This document shows positions 17,169-25,252 of a stretch of 64,000 nt of DNA, one piece after another (position 1 is the stretch's first letter; each line of letters begins with the position of its first letter). The notes under the pieces are model-generated. The model was not told where the DNA came from. It saw nothing but the letters and a program-made list of their open reading frames with translations, and made no database searches. Position numbers and translations under genes: made by a program. Source of the stretch: Gammaproteobacteria bacterium (GTDB lineage Bacteria > Pseudomonadota > Gammaproteobacteria > Arenicellales > Poriferihabitantaceae); the NCBI GenBank assembly GCA_030432755.1, contig JAUILZ010000011.1, forward strand, positions 62,001 to 126,000, given 5' to 3'.

Positions 17169-18347
17169 ATGTCCGCCCGCACCGATCCGCCACCGTTCCT
17201 GCCCCTGCCGCTGGACGATGTGTGGCGCTGGATCGCCACCCTGCCCCGGATCGGCGGCAGCGAAGATGTCGCGCTGGCGGACTGTGCCGGCAGGGTGCTG
17301 TCCCGGCCCGTCACCGCGGCCGGGGATGTGCCTCCCACCGCGTGCGCCACCCGACTCGGCTTCGCCCTGCGCGCGGAGGATAGCGAGGGCGCCGGCGACT
17401 ACAACCCTCTGCCGCTGCGACTCGTCGACGCGGTCGGCAGCCTCGATGTCGGCTGCGCGATGTCCGTGGCTCCCGGCGATGAACTACCCACAGGCGCGGA
17501 CGCGGTGCTTCCCGTGGACGAGGTTGATCATCACGGCAACGGTTTGCGGATCACCGCGCCGGTGGCGCCCGGAAGCGGGGTTATCCAGGCCGGTGAGGAA
17601 TGTGCCGCGGGCGACGACCTGGCGCCGGCCGAAACCCGGCTGAGTGCGGCGCATGCCGCCCTGTTCCTGCAGGCTGGACACGCTACCGCGCCGGTTGTTC
17701 CGCGTGCGAGGGTTGCCGTCCTGCCGCTGGGCAGCGAAGCCACGTCGCTGGCGGCGGTGACGCTGCCAGGGTTGATCGGCCGCGACGGTGGCGTGGTCCG
17801 TCATCTCGATGTGGTCGATCACGCCGATTCCATTGTAACGGCGTGGCGGGTGGAGCATGCCGATATCCTGCTGGTGATCGGCGGCACCGGTTATGAAGAA
17901 CCGGGCACGGCATTGAGATGGCTGCATGGAAGCGGCGAAATTCAGTGCCGGGGTGTCGCCATCAATCCCGGTGTCGGCGCCGTGGTGGGACGCACGGAAT
18001 CGATACCCGTGGTGATCCTGCCCGCGACCGCGCTGGCGATGCTCTCCGCGTACGAACTGGTGGCGGGGCCACTCCTGCGTCATCTCGGTGGTCATGACGC
18101 CGCCCTGCCCTGGCTTACGATAACCTTGCCTTTGCGAGAAAAGATCGCCTCGCGCATCGGCCGCAGCGAACTCGCTCGCGTGCGTGTTCGCGATGGCGCT
18201 GCGTGGCCGCTGGCGGTCAGCGAAGACCGGCTCGTCTCCACCCTCGCCGCGGCGGACGGGCTGGTACTGGTTCCCGGCGACAGCGAGGGGTACCCGGCGG
18301 GCGCCAGCGTATCGGTTTACCTGTCGCGATCACCCCTCACGCCATAA
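17169..18347 (+). CDS. Degenerate MoeA-like molybdopterin-binding protein
   Basis: 392 residues from ATG 17169. The overall MoeA layout is kept, for example TGADAVLPVDEV and a MoaB/Mog-like LLVIGGTGYEEPGTA. However, the block that is DGFALRAAD in the next gene reads LGFALRAED here, so the catalytic Asp is lost, and the GGTSxGxxD loop lacks its Asp. It is therefore probably not a normal molybdenum insertase and could be regulatory or pair with the next protein. It is cotranscribed with the MoeA fusion gene 22 bp downstream and divergent from the importer. Confidence 0.75.
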   Translation: MSARTDPPPFLPLPLDDVWRWIATLPRIGGSEDVALADCAGRVLSRPVTAAGDVPPTACATRLGFALRAEDSEGAGDYNPLPLRLVDAVGSLDVGCAMSVAPGDELPTGADAVLPVDEVDHHGNGLRITAPVAPGSGVIQAGEECAAGDDLAPAETRLSAAHAALFLQAGHATAPVVPRARVAVLPLGSEATSLAAVTLPGLIGRDGGVVRHLDVVDHADSIVTAWRVEHADILLVIGGTGYEEPGTALRWLHGSGEIQCRGVAINPGVGAVVGRTESIPVVILPATALAMLSAYELVAGPLLRHLGGHDAALPWLTITLPLREKIASRIGRSELARVRVRDGAAWPLAVSEDRLVSTLAAADGLVLVPGDSEGYPAGASVSVYLSRSPLTP

Positions 18348-18369
18348 CAACGACAAATTCATACACACC

Positions 18370-20331
18370 ATGATCGACGCCAGGAGCCTGATGGAAAAAC
18401 GCGCGGCCGCGAGCCAGCGCCAGTTCCTCGACGTGCAATCGGAAACCGGGGCCCTTGCGGCATTCCTCGAGGCCCTCGCACCCGCTCCTCTCGGCATGGA
18501 ACGGGTGTCGCTCGACGACGCACTCGGCCGGGTGGTGGCTGAATCCGTGGAGGCCGCGGTGGACGTGCCGGGCTTCGACCGCGCCAACGTCGACGGATTC
18601 GCCCTGCGCGCCGCCGACACCACCGGCGCCAGCGAAGCAAATCCGCTGACCCTGGCGCTGATCGGCGAGGTACTCACCCCGGGCGTCGTACCCACGCAAA
18701 CGGTGGAACCCGGCAGCGCGACGCTGATCGCCACCGGCGGCATGATTCCCCGTGGCGCGGACGCGGTCATGCTGGTTGAACACACGGCCCTGGTGGAGGA
18801 AGCCGACGGACAGCGGGTGCGCATCGACCGCGCGGTGGCCGCGGGCAGCTTCACCACCTTCGCCGGCACCGATATCGGCCGCGGTGAAACCGTGCTGCGC
18901 GCGGGCCAGGTGCTGACCTCGCGCGAGATAGGACTGCTCGCGGCGGTGGGGGTGGCGGAGGTCGCGGTGTACCTCCGCCCCCGGGTCGCGGTGATCTCCA
19001 CCGGCGACGAACTGGTGCCACCCGGGGAGCCCCTGCGTAGCGGGGCGATCTACGACTCCAACGGTGCCATCGTCGCCGCGGCGATCCGGGAATGCGGTTG
19101 CGAGCCCGTTCGCCTGGGCGCGGTGGGCGACGATCCAGAACGCCAGCGGGAAATCCTCCGGCGCGGGCTCGAGGCCGACGCGGTGATCCTCTCCGGCGGC
19201 ACCTCCAAGGGCGCGGGCGACATCACTTACCAGCTCGTGAGCGAACTCGACGATCCCGGCGTGGTGGTGCACGGCGTCGCGATCAAGCCCGGCAAGCCGC
19301 TCTGCCTCGCGGTGAGCGCGGGTCGCCCGGTGGTGGTCCTTCCCGGGTTTCCCACGTCGGCGATCTTCACCTTTCACCGCTTCGTCGCCCCGGTGCTGCG
19401 CGCCATGGCGGGCATGCCGGAGCAGGCCGGTGAAACCGTGTCCGCGACGTTGCCGATGCGGGTGAGCTCGGAGTCCGGCCGCACCGAGTACCTGATGGTG
19501 GGTTTGATGCAGGGCGCGGAGGGCTATGCCGCCTATCCCATGGGCAAGAATTCCGGCGCGGTCACGAGCTTCAGCCACGCCGACGGTTTCATCCGCATCG
19601 ACGCCCAGGCGGAACAACTGCCCGCGGGCAGCGCGGTGGAGGTGCACCTGCTGTCGCGCCGTCTTGCCACCGCGGACCTCGTCACCATCGGCTCCCATTG
19701 CATCGGCCTCGACTACCTCCTGCAGGGCTTGCAAAGCCGCGGCCTGACCACCAAGTCGATGCACGTGGGCAGCCAGGGCGGCATCGCCGCCGCCGCCCGC
19801 GGGGAATGCGACGTCGCCGGAATCCACCTGATGGATCCGGTCACGGAGGAGTACAATCTCCCCTTCCTGGAACCGGGCCTGTCACTGGTTCCCGGATACC
19901 GGCGGATGCAGGGCATCGTCTACCGAAAGGACGATGCGCGCTTCCACGCCGGGATGACACCGCGGGAAGCCGCGGATGCAGCGCTCGCGGACGTGGCCTG
20001 CATCCTCGTCAACCGTAACGCGGGCAGCGGTACCCGGGTGCTGATCGACGCGCTCCTCGGGGGTGCGCGGCCGGCGGGGTATGCGGTGCAGACGAAGTCC
20101 CACAACGCGGTGGCGACCGCGGTGGCTCAGGGGCGCGCCGACTGGGGCGTGGCCATTGAAAACGTGGCCGCAATGTACGGCCTCGGCTTCCTGCCGCTGC
20201 GGGAAGAACATTACGATTTCGTGATCCCGGACGCGCGCCGGGACCGGCCGGCGGTGCAGGCCTTCATCGAACTACTCGGTAAGGCTGAAACCCGCGAGGG
20301 CCTGTCCCGAATGGGCTTCACGCCCGCGTGA
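18370..20331 (+). CDS. moeA: MoeA fused to a periplasmic-binding-like (COG1910) domain
   Basis: 653 residues from ATG 18370. Residues ~1-420 are a full MoeA: VDGFALRAADT with the catalytic Asp, PRGADAVMLVEHT and SGGTSKGAGDITY, then the C-terminal beta domain. Residues ~440-653 are a COG1910/PBP-like domain that begins TIGSHCIGLDYLLQGLQSRG and includes RNAGSGTRVLIDALLGG. Such fusions are known; the second domain is thought to sense a small anion or cofactor. It inserts Mo (or W) into molybdopterin. The frame is open upstream into the previous gene, but the ATG at 18370 follows its stop by 22 bp and fits. Confidence 0.88.
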   Translation: MIDARSLMEKRAAASQRQFLDVQSETGALAAFLEALAPAPLGMERVSLDDALGRVVAESVEAAVDVPGFDRANVDGFALRAADTTGASEANPLTLALIGEVLTPGVVPTQTVEPGSATLIATGGMIPRGADAVMLVEHTALVEEADGQRVRIDRAVAAGSFTTFAGTDIGRGETVLRAGQVLTSREIGLLAAVGVAEVAVYLRPRVAVISTGDELVPPGEPLRSGAIYDSNGAIVAAAIRECGCEPVRLGAVGDDPERQREILRRGLEADAVILSGGTSKGAGDITYQLVSELDDPGVVVHGVAIKPGKPLCLAVSAGRPVVVLPGFPTSAIFTFHRFVAPVLRAMAGMPEQAGETVSATLPMRVSSESGRTEYLMVGLMQGAEGYAAYPMGKNSGAVTSFSHADGFIRIDAQAEQLPAGSAVEVHLLSRRLATADLVTIGSHCIGLDYLLQGLQSRGLTTKSMHVGSQGGIAAAARGECDVAGIHLMDPVTEEYNLPFLEPGLSLVPGYRRMQGIVYRKDDARFHAGMTPREAADAALADVACILVNRNAGSGTRVLIDALLGGARPAGYAVQTKSHNAVATAVAQGRADWGVAIENVAAMYGLGFLPLREEHYDFVIPDARRDRPAVQAFIELLGKAETREGLSRMGFTPA

Positions 20332-20389
20332 TGCGCGCCGGGGTTTTGATCCAGACGCAACTGATTACCAGACTGATTCCAGTAAACTC

Positions 20390-21829
20390 ATGAACCTCTC
20401 CCTCGACAATCTCAACAAACTCTACATCGGCGGCCAGTGGGTGGATTCCGCCGGCAGCGATTCCATCGACGTCATCAACCCGGCCAACGAGGAACGCGTC
20501 GGCGCGATCCCGGCGGGTGATCCCGCCGATGTCGATCGCGCGGTGGCCGCGGCCCAGGCCGCCTTCGCCGACTTTAGCCTCACCAGCGTGGAAGAACGCC
20601 TGGAAATGCTCGGGCGCATCCGAAATCTATACAAGGAGCGCTGGGAAGACCTCGCCTACGCCACCTCGGTGGAAATGGGCGCGCCCATCGACCTCGCCCG
20701 CAAGTCCCAGGTCGCCCTCGGCGCCGGTCACCTGAAGAGCGCGATGCAGGCGCTCGAGCAGTTCCAGTTCGAGATGGTGGAAAACGGCATGATCCTGCGC
20801 CACGAACCGATTGGCGTCTGCGGCATGATCACGCCCTGGAACTGGCCGATGAACCAGGTGGTGGTGAAGGTGGCGCCGGCGCTCGCCGCGGGCTGCACCA
20901 TGGTGCTCAAGCCGAGCGAGGAATCCCCGCTGAGCGCGATGGTGTTCGCGGAAATCATGGATGCCGCGGGCGTACCCGCAGGCGTGTTCAACATGGTGCA
21001 TGGCCTTGGCCCGGTGGTGGGCGAGGCGATGTCGGCGCATCCCGGGATCGACATGATGTCGTTCACCGGCTCGACTCGCGGCGGCATCGCCGTGGCGCGC
21101 GCCTCGGCCGAAACGGTGAAACGCGTCGGCCAGGAACTGGGCGGCAAATCCGCCAATATCATCCTCGAGGACTGCGACATCCCGCGCGCGGTGGCCGACG
21201 GCATCGACTACTGCATGAACAACAGCGGCCAGTCCTGCAACGCGCCGACACGCATGCTGGTGCCCATGGCGGAGATGGACAACGCCATCGCCGCCGCACG
21301 GGAAGCCGCCAATGCCATCGCCGTGGGGGATCCCTCGCGCGAGGGCGGGCATATCGGCCCGGTGGTGAACAAGCGCCAGTTCGACCGCATCCAGCAACTG
21401 ATCCAGGCGGGCATCGACGAGAACGCGGAACTGGTCGCCGGCGGCACGGGCCTGCCGGAGGGCATCGACCACGGCTACTATGTCCGCCCCACGGTGTTCG
21501 CCCGCGTGGACAACGCGATGACCATCGCGCGGGAGGAGATCTTCGGCCCGGTGATCTGCCTCATTGGCTACGAGGACGAGGAAGACGCCGTCCGGATCGC
21601 CAACGACACCGTGTACGGTCTCGCCGGCTATGTCAGCTCGCCGGACGTGGAACATGCCACCCGGGTGGCGCGCCGCATCCGCGCGGGACAGGTCGCGATC
21701 AACTACATCGGCGGCACCGCGGAAACCCCCTTCGGCGGCTTCAAGCGCTCCGGCAACGGGCGCGAGAAGGCACGCTGGGGGCTCGCCGAGTACCTCGAGC
21801 TGAAGGCAATCACCGGCGCCGTCGCCTGA
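20390..21829 (+). CDS. NAD(P)-dependent aldehyde dehydrogenase
   Basis: 479 residues, normal ALDH length. Catalytic Cys is C283 ([11 protein letters not shown]), the general-base Glu lies in [11 protein letters not shown], and the cofactor site includes [15 protein letters not shown]. It oxidises an aldehyde to the acid; the substrate cannot be fixed from sequence. It is first of a plus-strand set with a PatD-like dehydrogenase and a two-subunit TPP decarboxylase, so the aldehyde may be produced by that decarboxylase. It starts 58 bp after the MoeA fusion gene. Confidence 0.9.
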   Translation: MNLSLDNLNKLYIGGQWVDSAGSDSIDVINPANEERVGAIPAGDPADVDRAVAAAQAAFADFSLTSVEERLEMLGRIRNLYKERWEDLAYATSVEMGAPIDLARKSQVALGAGHLKSAMQALEQFQFEMVENGMILRHEPIGVCGMITPWNWPMNQVVVKVAPALAAGCTMVLKPSEESPLSAMVFAEIMDAAGVPAGVFNMVHGLGPVVGEAMSAHPGIDMMSFTGSTRGGIAVARASAETVKRVGQELGGKSANIILEDCDIPRAVADGIDYCMNNSGQSCNAPTRMLVPMAEMDNAIAAAREAANAIAVGDPSREGGHIGPVVNKRQFDRIQQLIQAGIDENAELVAGGTGLPEGIDHGYYVRPTVFARVDNAMTIAREEIFGPVICLIGYEDEEDAVRIANDTVYGLAGYVSSPDVEHATRVARRIRAGQVAINYIGGTAETPFGGFKRSGNGREKARWGLAEYLELKAITGAVA

Positions 21830-21863
21830 ACACCGTACTGACAATAATCCGAGAAACACTGCC

Positions 21864-23291
21864 ATGAACATGATGACCAACCTGTTGATCAACGGAGAGC
21901 TGGTGCCCGGAGCCGGCGATGCCGTTACCGTCAGCAACCCGTCCACCGGCGCGCCGATCTGCGACATCGCGTCAGCGGATGGCGAGCAGGTGGAAGCCGC
22001 GGTTCGCGCCGCCAAGGAGGCATTTCCCGCGTTCGCGGCGACCACCCCGGCGGAGCGCGCGGGCCTGCTCCACGCGCTTGCCAACCGCCTGGAGGCGGAG
22101 CTCGACGACTTCGCCGCGCTCGAATCTCTCGACAGCGGCAAGCCGCTGGCGGCGGCGAAGGACGAGGTCGGCGCCTGCGTCGACCTGTTCCGCTTCATGG
22201 CCGGCGCGGCGCGCTGCATGGGTGGTCCGCTGGCGGGTGAGTACGTTGCCGGCTATACCTCGATGATCCGGCGCGACCCGGTGGGCGTGGTGGCGAGCAT
22301 CTCGCCCTGGAATTACCCGCTGATGATGGTGGCCTGGAAGCTCGGCCCGCCGCTCGCGACCGGCTGCACCACGGTGCTCAAGCCCTCCGAGATCACGCCG
22401 CTGACCACGCTCAAACTGGCCGGCATCCTCGCGGATATCTACCCCGCGGGGGTGATCAACATCCTCCACGGAACCGGCCCCTCCACGGGCGACAAGCTGA
22501 TCAATCACCCGGACATCGAGTTCATCTCCCTCACCGGCTCCATCCGCACCGCGAGCCGGGTGCTGGAAGCGGCATCGAAGACGATCAAGCACACCCATCT
22601 CGAACTCGGCGGCAAGGCGCCGGTAATCGTCTTCGACGACGCCGACACCGATGCACTGGTGGAGGCGCTGCGCGGGTTCTCGTTCTACAACGCGGGCCAG
22701 GACTGCACCCAGCCCTGCCGCCTCTACGTGGCCGACCCGCTCTACGAGCGCGTGGTGGCCGACCTGGCTGGCGCGATCTCCTCGATCCGCACCGGCGAGC
22801 CGGGCGATGCCGACGTGGAGATGGGGCCCATCATCACCCCGGCGCAGTACGAACGCATCGGCGGCATCCTCGGACGCGCGCGCGACTCGGCGCATCTCGA
22901 GATCGTCACCGGAGGTGGCGCCATCGAGGGCCAGGGGCAGTTCTATCAGCCCACCCTGATCGCCGGCGCGCGCCAGGGTGACGAGGTGATCCGCGACGAG
23001 ATCTTCGGCCCGGTGGTCACCGTGTCACGCTTTTCCGACGTCGACGAGGCGGTCGCCTGGGCCAACGACACGCCCTACGGTCTCGCCTCCTCGGTGTGGA
23101 CGCGCGACGTGTCCCGCGCGATGCGCACCGTGGCGCGGCTGCGCTACGGCATCACCTGGGTCAACACCCACCTCGTGGGCACCTCCGAGATGCCCCACGG
23201 GGGGATGAAGAGTTCCGGCTACGGCAAGGACATGTCCATGTACGCGCTCGAGGACTACACCGTGCCACGACATATCATGATCGCTCACTGA
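21864..23291 (+). CDS. patD: 4-aminobutyraldehyde (betaine-aldehyde-like) dehydrogenase, PatD type
   Basis: 475 residues. It looks very like E. coli PatD/YdcW along its whole length: [10 protein letters not shown] at the start, [42 protein letters not shown] and a C-terminal [17 protein letters not shown]. Catalytic residues are C281 ([11 protein letters not shown]) and E247 (LELGGKAP). PatD oxidises 4-aminobutyraldehyde (from putrescine) to 4-aminobutyrate. Here it could equally act on 4-guanidinobutyraldehyde or another omega-aminoaldehyde made by the TPP enzyme downstream. It lies 34 bp after the first ALDH and 7 bp before the ABM gene. Confidence 0.82.
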   Translation: MNMMTNLLINGELVPGAGDAVTVSNPSTGAPICDIASADGEQVEAAVRAAKEAFPAFAATTPAERAGLLHALANRLEAELDDFAALESLDSGKPLAAAKDEVGACVDLFRFMAGAARCMGGPLAGEYVAGYTSMIRRDPVGVVASISPWNYPLMMVAWKLGPPLATGCTTVLKPSEITPLTTLKLAGILADIYPAGVINILHGTGPSTGDKLINHPDIEFISLTGSIRTASRVLEAASKTIKHTHLELGGKAPVIVFDDADTDALVEALRGFSFYNAGQDCTQPCRLYVADPLYERVVADLAGAISSIRTGEPGDADVEMGPIITPAQYERIGGILGRARDSAHLEIVTGGGAIEGQGQFYQPTLIAGARQGDEVIRDEIFGPVVTVSRFSDVDEAVAWANDTPYGLASSVWTRDVSRAMRTVARLRYGITWVNTHLVGTSEMPHGGMKSSGYGKDMSMYALEDYTVPRHIMIAH

Positions 23292-23298
23292 TACCGCG

Positions 23299-23643
23299 GT
23301 GGAACCCGACGCCGCGCCCGGCATCGCGAAGACGCCCGAGCCGCCCTACTACGCGGTGATTTTTACCTCGGTGCAACGTACCGAGGTGCCCGGCTATGCC
23401 GAAATGGCGGAGCGCATGGAGACCCTGGCGCGCGAACAACCGGGCTACCTCGGCATCGAGTCTGCGCACCAGGGGATCGGCATCACGGTGTCCTACTGGC
23501 GCGACGAGGATTCCATCCGCGCATGGAAGGCAAATGTCGAGCATCTCGCCGCGCAACGCCTCGGCAGGGAACGCTGGTACCGCGAGTACCACTTGCGTGT
23601 CGCGCGCGTGGAACGCGCCTGCGACTGGGCGCGCGAATCGTGA
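23299..23643 (+). CDS. Antibiotic biosynthesis monooxygenase (ABM) domain protein
   Basis: 114 residues, GTG start 7 bp after patD. A single dimeric ferredoxin-like ABM domain: AVIFTSVQR, AERMETLAREQPGYLGIES and ITVSYWRDEDSIRAWKAN with the conserved Trp, then LGRERWY. Members act as small cofactor-free oxygenases or accessory proteins. The stop overlaps the next GTG start by 4 bp, so it belongs to the operon. No specific substrate can be named. Confidence 0.85.
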   Translation: MEPDAAPGIAKTPEPPYYAVIFTSVQRTEVPGYAEMAERMETLAREQPGYLGIESAHQGIGITVSYWRDEDSIRAWKANVEHLAAQRLGRERWYREYHLRVARVERACDWARES

Positions 23644-24173
23644 ACGCGGGGGACGTCGCCGAGAGCGCGGTGCACTGGCAGGAGGAGATCTACCTGGCGC
23701 TGAAAGCTGCGGGCATCCGCCAGATACCCTACGTTCCCGATGCCGGCCACGCGCACGTCATTTCCCGCGTGCACGCGGACCCGGCGATGCGCCCGGTGGT
23801 CCTTACCACCGAAGAGGAAGGCATCGGCGTGGCCTGTGGCGCCTGGCTCGGCGGCGATCGCGCGGTGCTGCTGATGCAGAGCAGCGGCGTCGGCAATTGC
23901 ATCAACATGCTGAGCCTCGCGGCAAACTGCGAATTCCCGCTCCTCACACTGGTCACCATGCGCGGCGAATGGAAGGAGTTCAACAGCTGGCAATGCCCGA
24001 TGAGCGCCGCCACTGAAACGAGCCTGGCGGCGATGGGCCTGGAAGTGCGCCGCTGCGAAGCGCCGGCCGCGGTCAGGGGCGAAGTGGAGCGCGCCATCGT
24101 TGACGTATTTGTTTCAGACCGCCGCGTCGCACTGCTCCTCTCACAGCGCCTGATCGGAGAGAAACGATGGTGA
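23640..24173 (+). CDS. TPP-dependent 2-oxoacid decarboxylase, N-terminal (alpha) subunit
   Basis: 177 residues from the GTG at 23640, which overlaps the preceding TGA by 4 bp. It corresponds to the pyrimidine-binding half of TPP enzymes, with the activating Glu in LTTEEEGIGVACGAWLGG and a QSSGVGNCINMLS block. Size and split resemble ComD of sulfopyruvate decarboxylase and split phosphonopyruvate decarboxylases. It must pair with the beta subunit encoded next (7-bp overlap). The two dehydrogenases in the operon suggest the aldehyde product is oxidised to an acid. Confidence 0.85.
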   Translation: MNAGDVAESAVHWQEEIYLALKAAGIRQIPYVPDAGHAHVISRVHADPAMRPVVLTTEEEGIGVACGAWLGGDRAVLLMQSSGVGNCINMLSLAANCEFPLLTLVTMRGEWKEFNSWQCPMSAATETSLAAMGLEVRRCEAPAAVRGEVERAIVDVFVSDRRVALLLSQRLIGEKRW

Positions 24174-24772
24174 GCGAAGAGCCGCGTCTCGAGCGTCGCG
24201 CCGTGGTGGCGCGCCTGCTCGCGGGCCGCGACGACCTGGTGGTGATCTCGGGACTCGGTTCACCGAGCTACGATGTCCATGCCGCGGGCGACCAACCCGG
24301 CCGCTTCTATCTCTGGGGCGCCATGGGCGGCGCGGCAATGGTTGGTCTCGGCCTGGCGCTGGCGCAGCCGGATCGCGAGGTGCTCGTGATCACCGGCGAC
24401 GGCGAACAACTGATGGGTATCGGCGGACTCGCCACCATCGGTGCGCAAAACCCGCCCAACCTCTCGGTAGTGGTGCTGGACAACGGCCATTTCGGCGAGA
24501 CCGGCATGCAGCCGAGCCACACCAGCCTAGGCACAGACCTTGCGGCGGTGGCCCGGGGCTGCGGCATTGCGCGCTCCCTGCACGTTGCCGATGAAGCCGG
24601 AGTGGCATCGCTCGCGCAGGCATTGTTCACCTCCGAAGGATCCACGTTCGCCGCGATCGCGCTCTTGGCGGACAGCCCGGAGAGGAGCCTGCCACCCCTC
24701 GACGGGGTGGTGCTGCGAGACCGGCTGCGGCGATTCCTCGGTACGACTCAACCTGCATCGGCGGTCACATAA
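24167..24772 (+). CDS. TPP-dependent 2-oxoacid decarboxylase, C-terminal (beta) subunit
   Basis: 201 residues. It has the TPP pyrophosphate/Mg motif starting GDGEQLMGIGGLATIG and ending VVVLDN. Together with the alpha subunit it forms a complete decarboxylase of the sulfopyruvate/phosphonopyruvate decarboxylase class. Candidate substrates are sulfopyruvate, phosphonopyruvate or, by analogy with the arginine transaminase route, 2-ketoarginine. I see nothing in sequence that chooses among them. The next gene starts 3 bp after the stop. Confidence 0.87.
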   Translation: MVSEEPRLERRAVVARLLAGRDDLVVISGLGSPSYDVHAAGDQPGRFYLWGAMGGAAMVGLGLALAQPDREVLVITGDGEQLMGIGGLATIGAQNPPNLSVVVLDNGHFGETGMQPSHTSLGTDLAAVARGCGIARSLHVADEAGVASLAQALFTSEGSTFAAIALLADSPERSLPPLDGVVLRDRLRRFLGTTQPASAVT

Positions 24773-24775
24773 CGA

Positions 24776-25210
24776 ATGCGGGTACTCCAGGGAAAAACGT
24801 TCCAGGGTCTCGGGGTTGCCGGCGAAACGCTGAAACGCCAGCTTCCCCTGATCGCCCGCCGATTTCCGGAAATCGGCGGGGCGTGGCCCGGCACCATCAA
24901 TGTCGAACTGCGCCAATCACTCGTGGTGACGCATCCCTCTCACCGCAGCGAACCCGTCTCCTGGCGCAAGGACAGCGACGCGCCCGAGGTTTTCGACTTT
25001 CTGCGCATCGAGTTTGCCCTGCCGGAGGACCTGTGGATCCCTGCATGGCTGTACATCGCGCACAACTCCCCCCATCGCCAGTCGCTGAAGCGCCACGAAA
25101 TACTTCTGCCGGAACATATTCCGGGAGTCGACCCGGAGGATATCCTGATCCGGATTTCCCAGCCCTGTACCGTGATCGACTACGCGGACAATCCGTTGTA
25201 CATCGTTTAA
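24776..25210 (+). CDS. Small protein with possible similarity to CTP-dependent riboflavin kinase
   Basis: 144 residues, starting 3 bp after the TPP beta-subunit gene, so cotranscribed. The pattern FQGLGVAGETLKRQ ... RRFPEIGG.WPGTINVEL resembles the archaeal DUF120 riboflavin kinase core (glycine-rich start, then GTLNVxL), and the remainder is beta-rich as expected for that barrel. The similarity is from memory of the pattern only. If true it would be an unusual fold in a proteobacterium. No signal peptide or membrane segment. Confidence 0.5.
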   Translation: MRVLQGKTFQGLGVAGETLKRQLPLIARRFPEIGGAWPGTINVELRQSLVVTHPSHRSEPVSWRKDSDAPEVFDFLRIEFALPEDLWIPAWLYIAHNSPHRQSLKRHEILLPEHIPGVDPEDILIRISQPCTVIDYADNPLYIV

Positions 25211-25252
25211 TACGGGTTCCCCTTCGATCCTCCCCGGATTGCCCGGTCCGGT

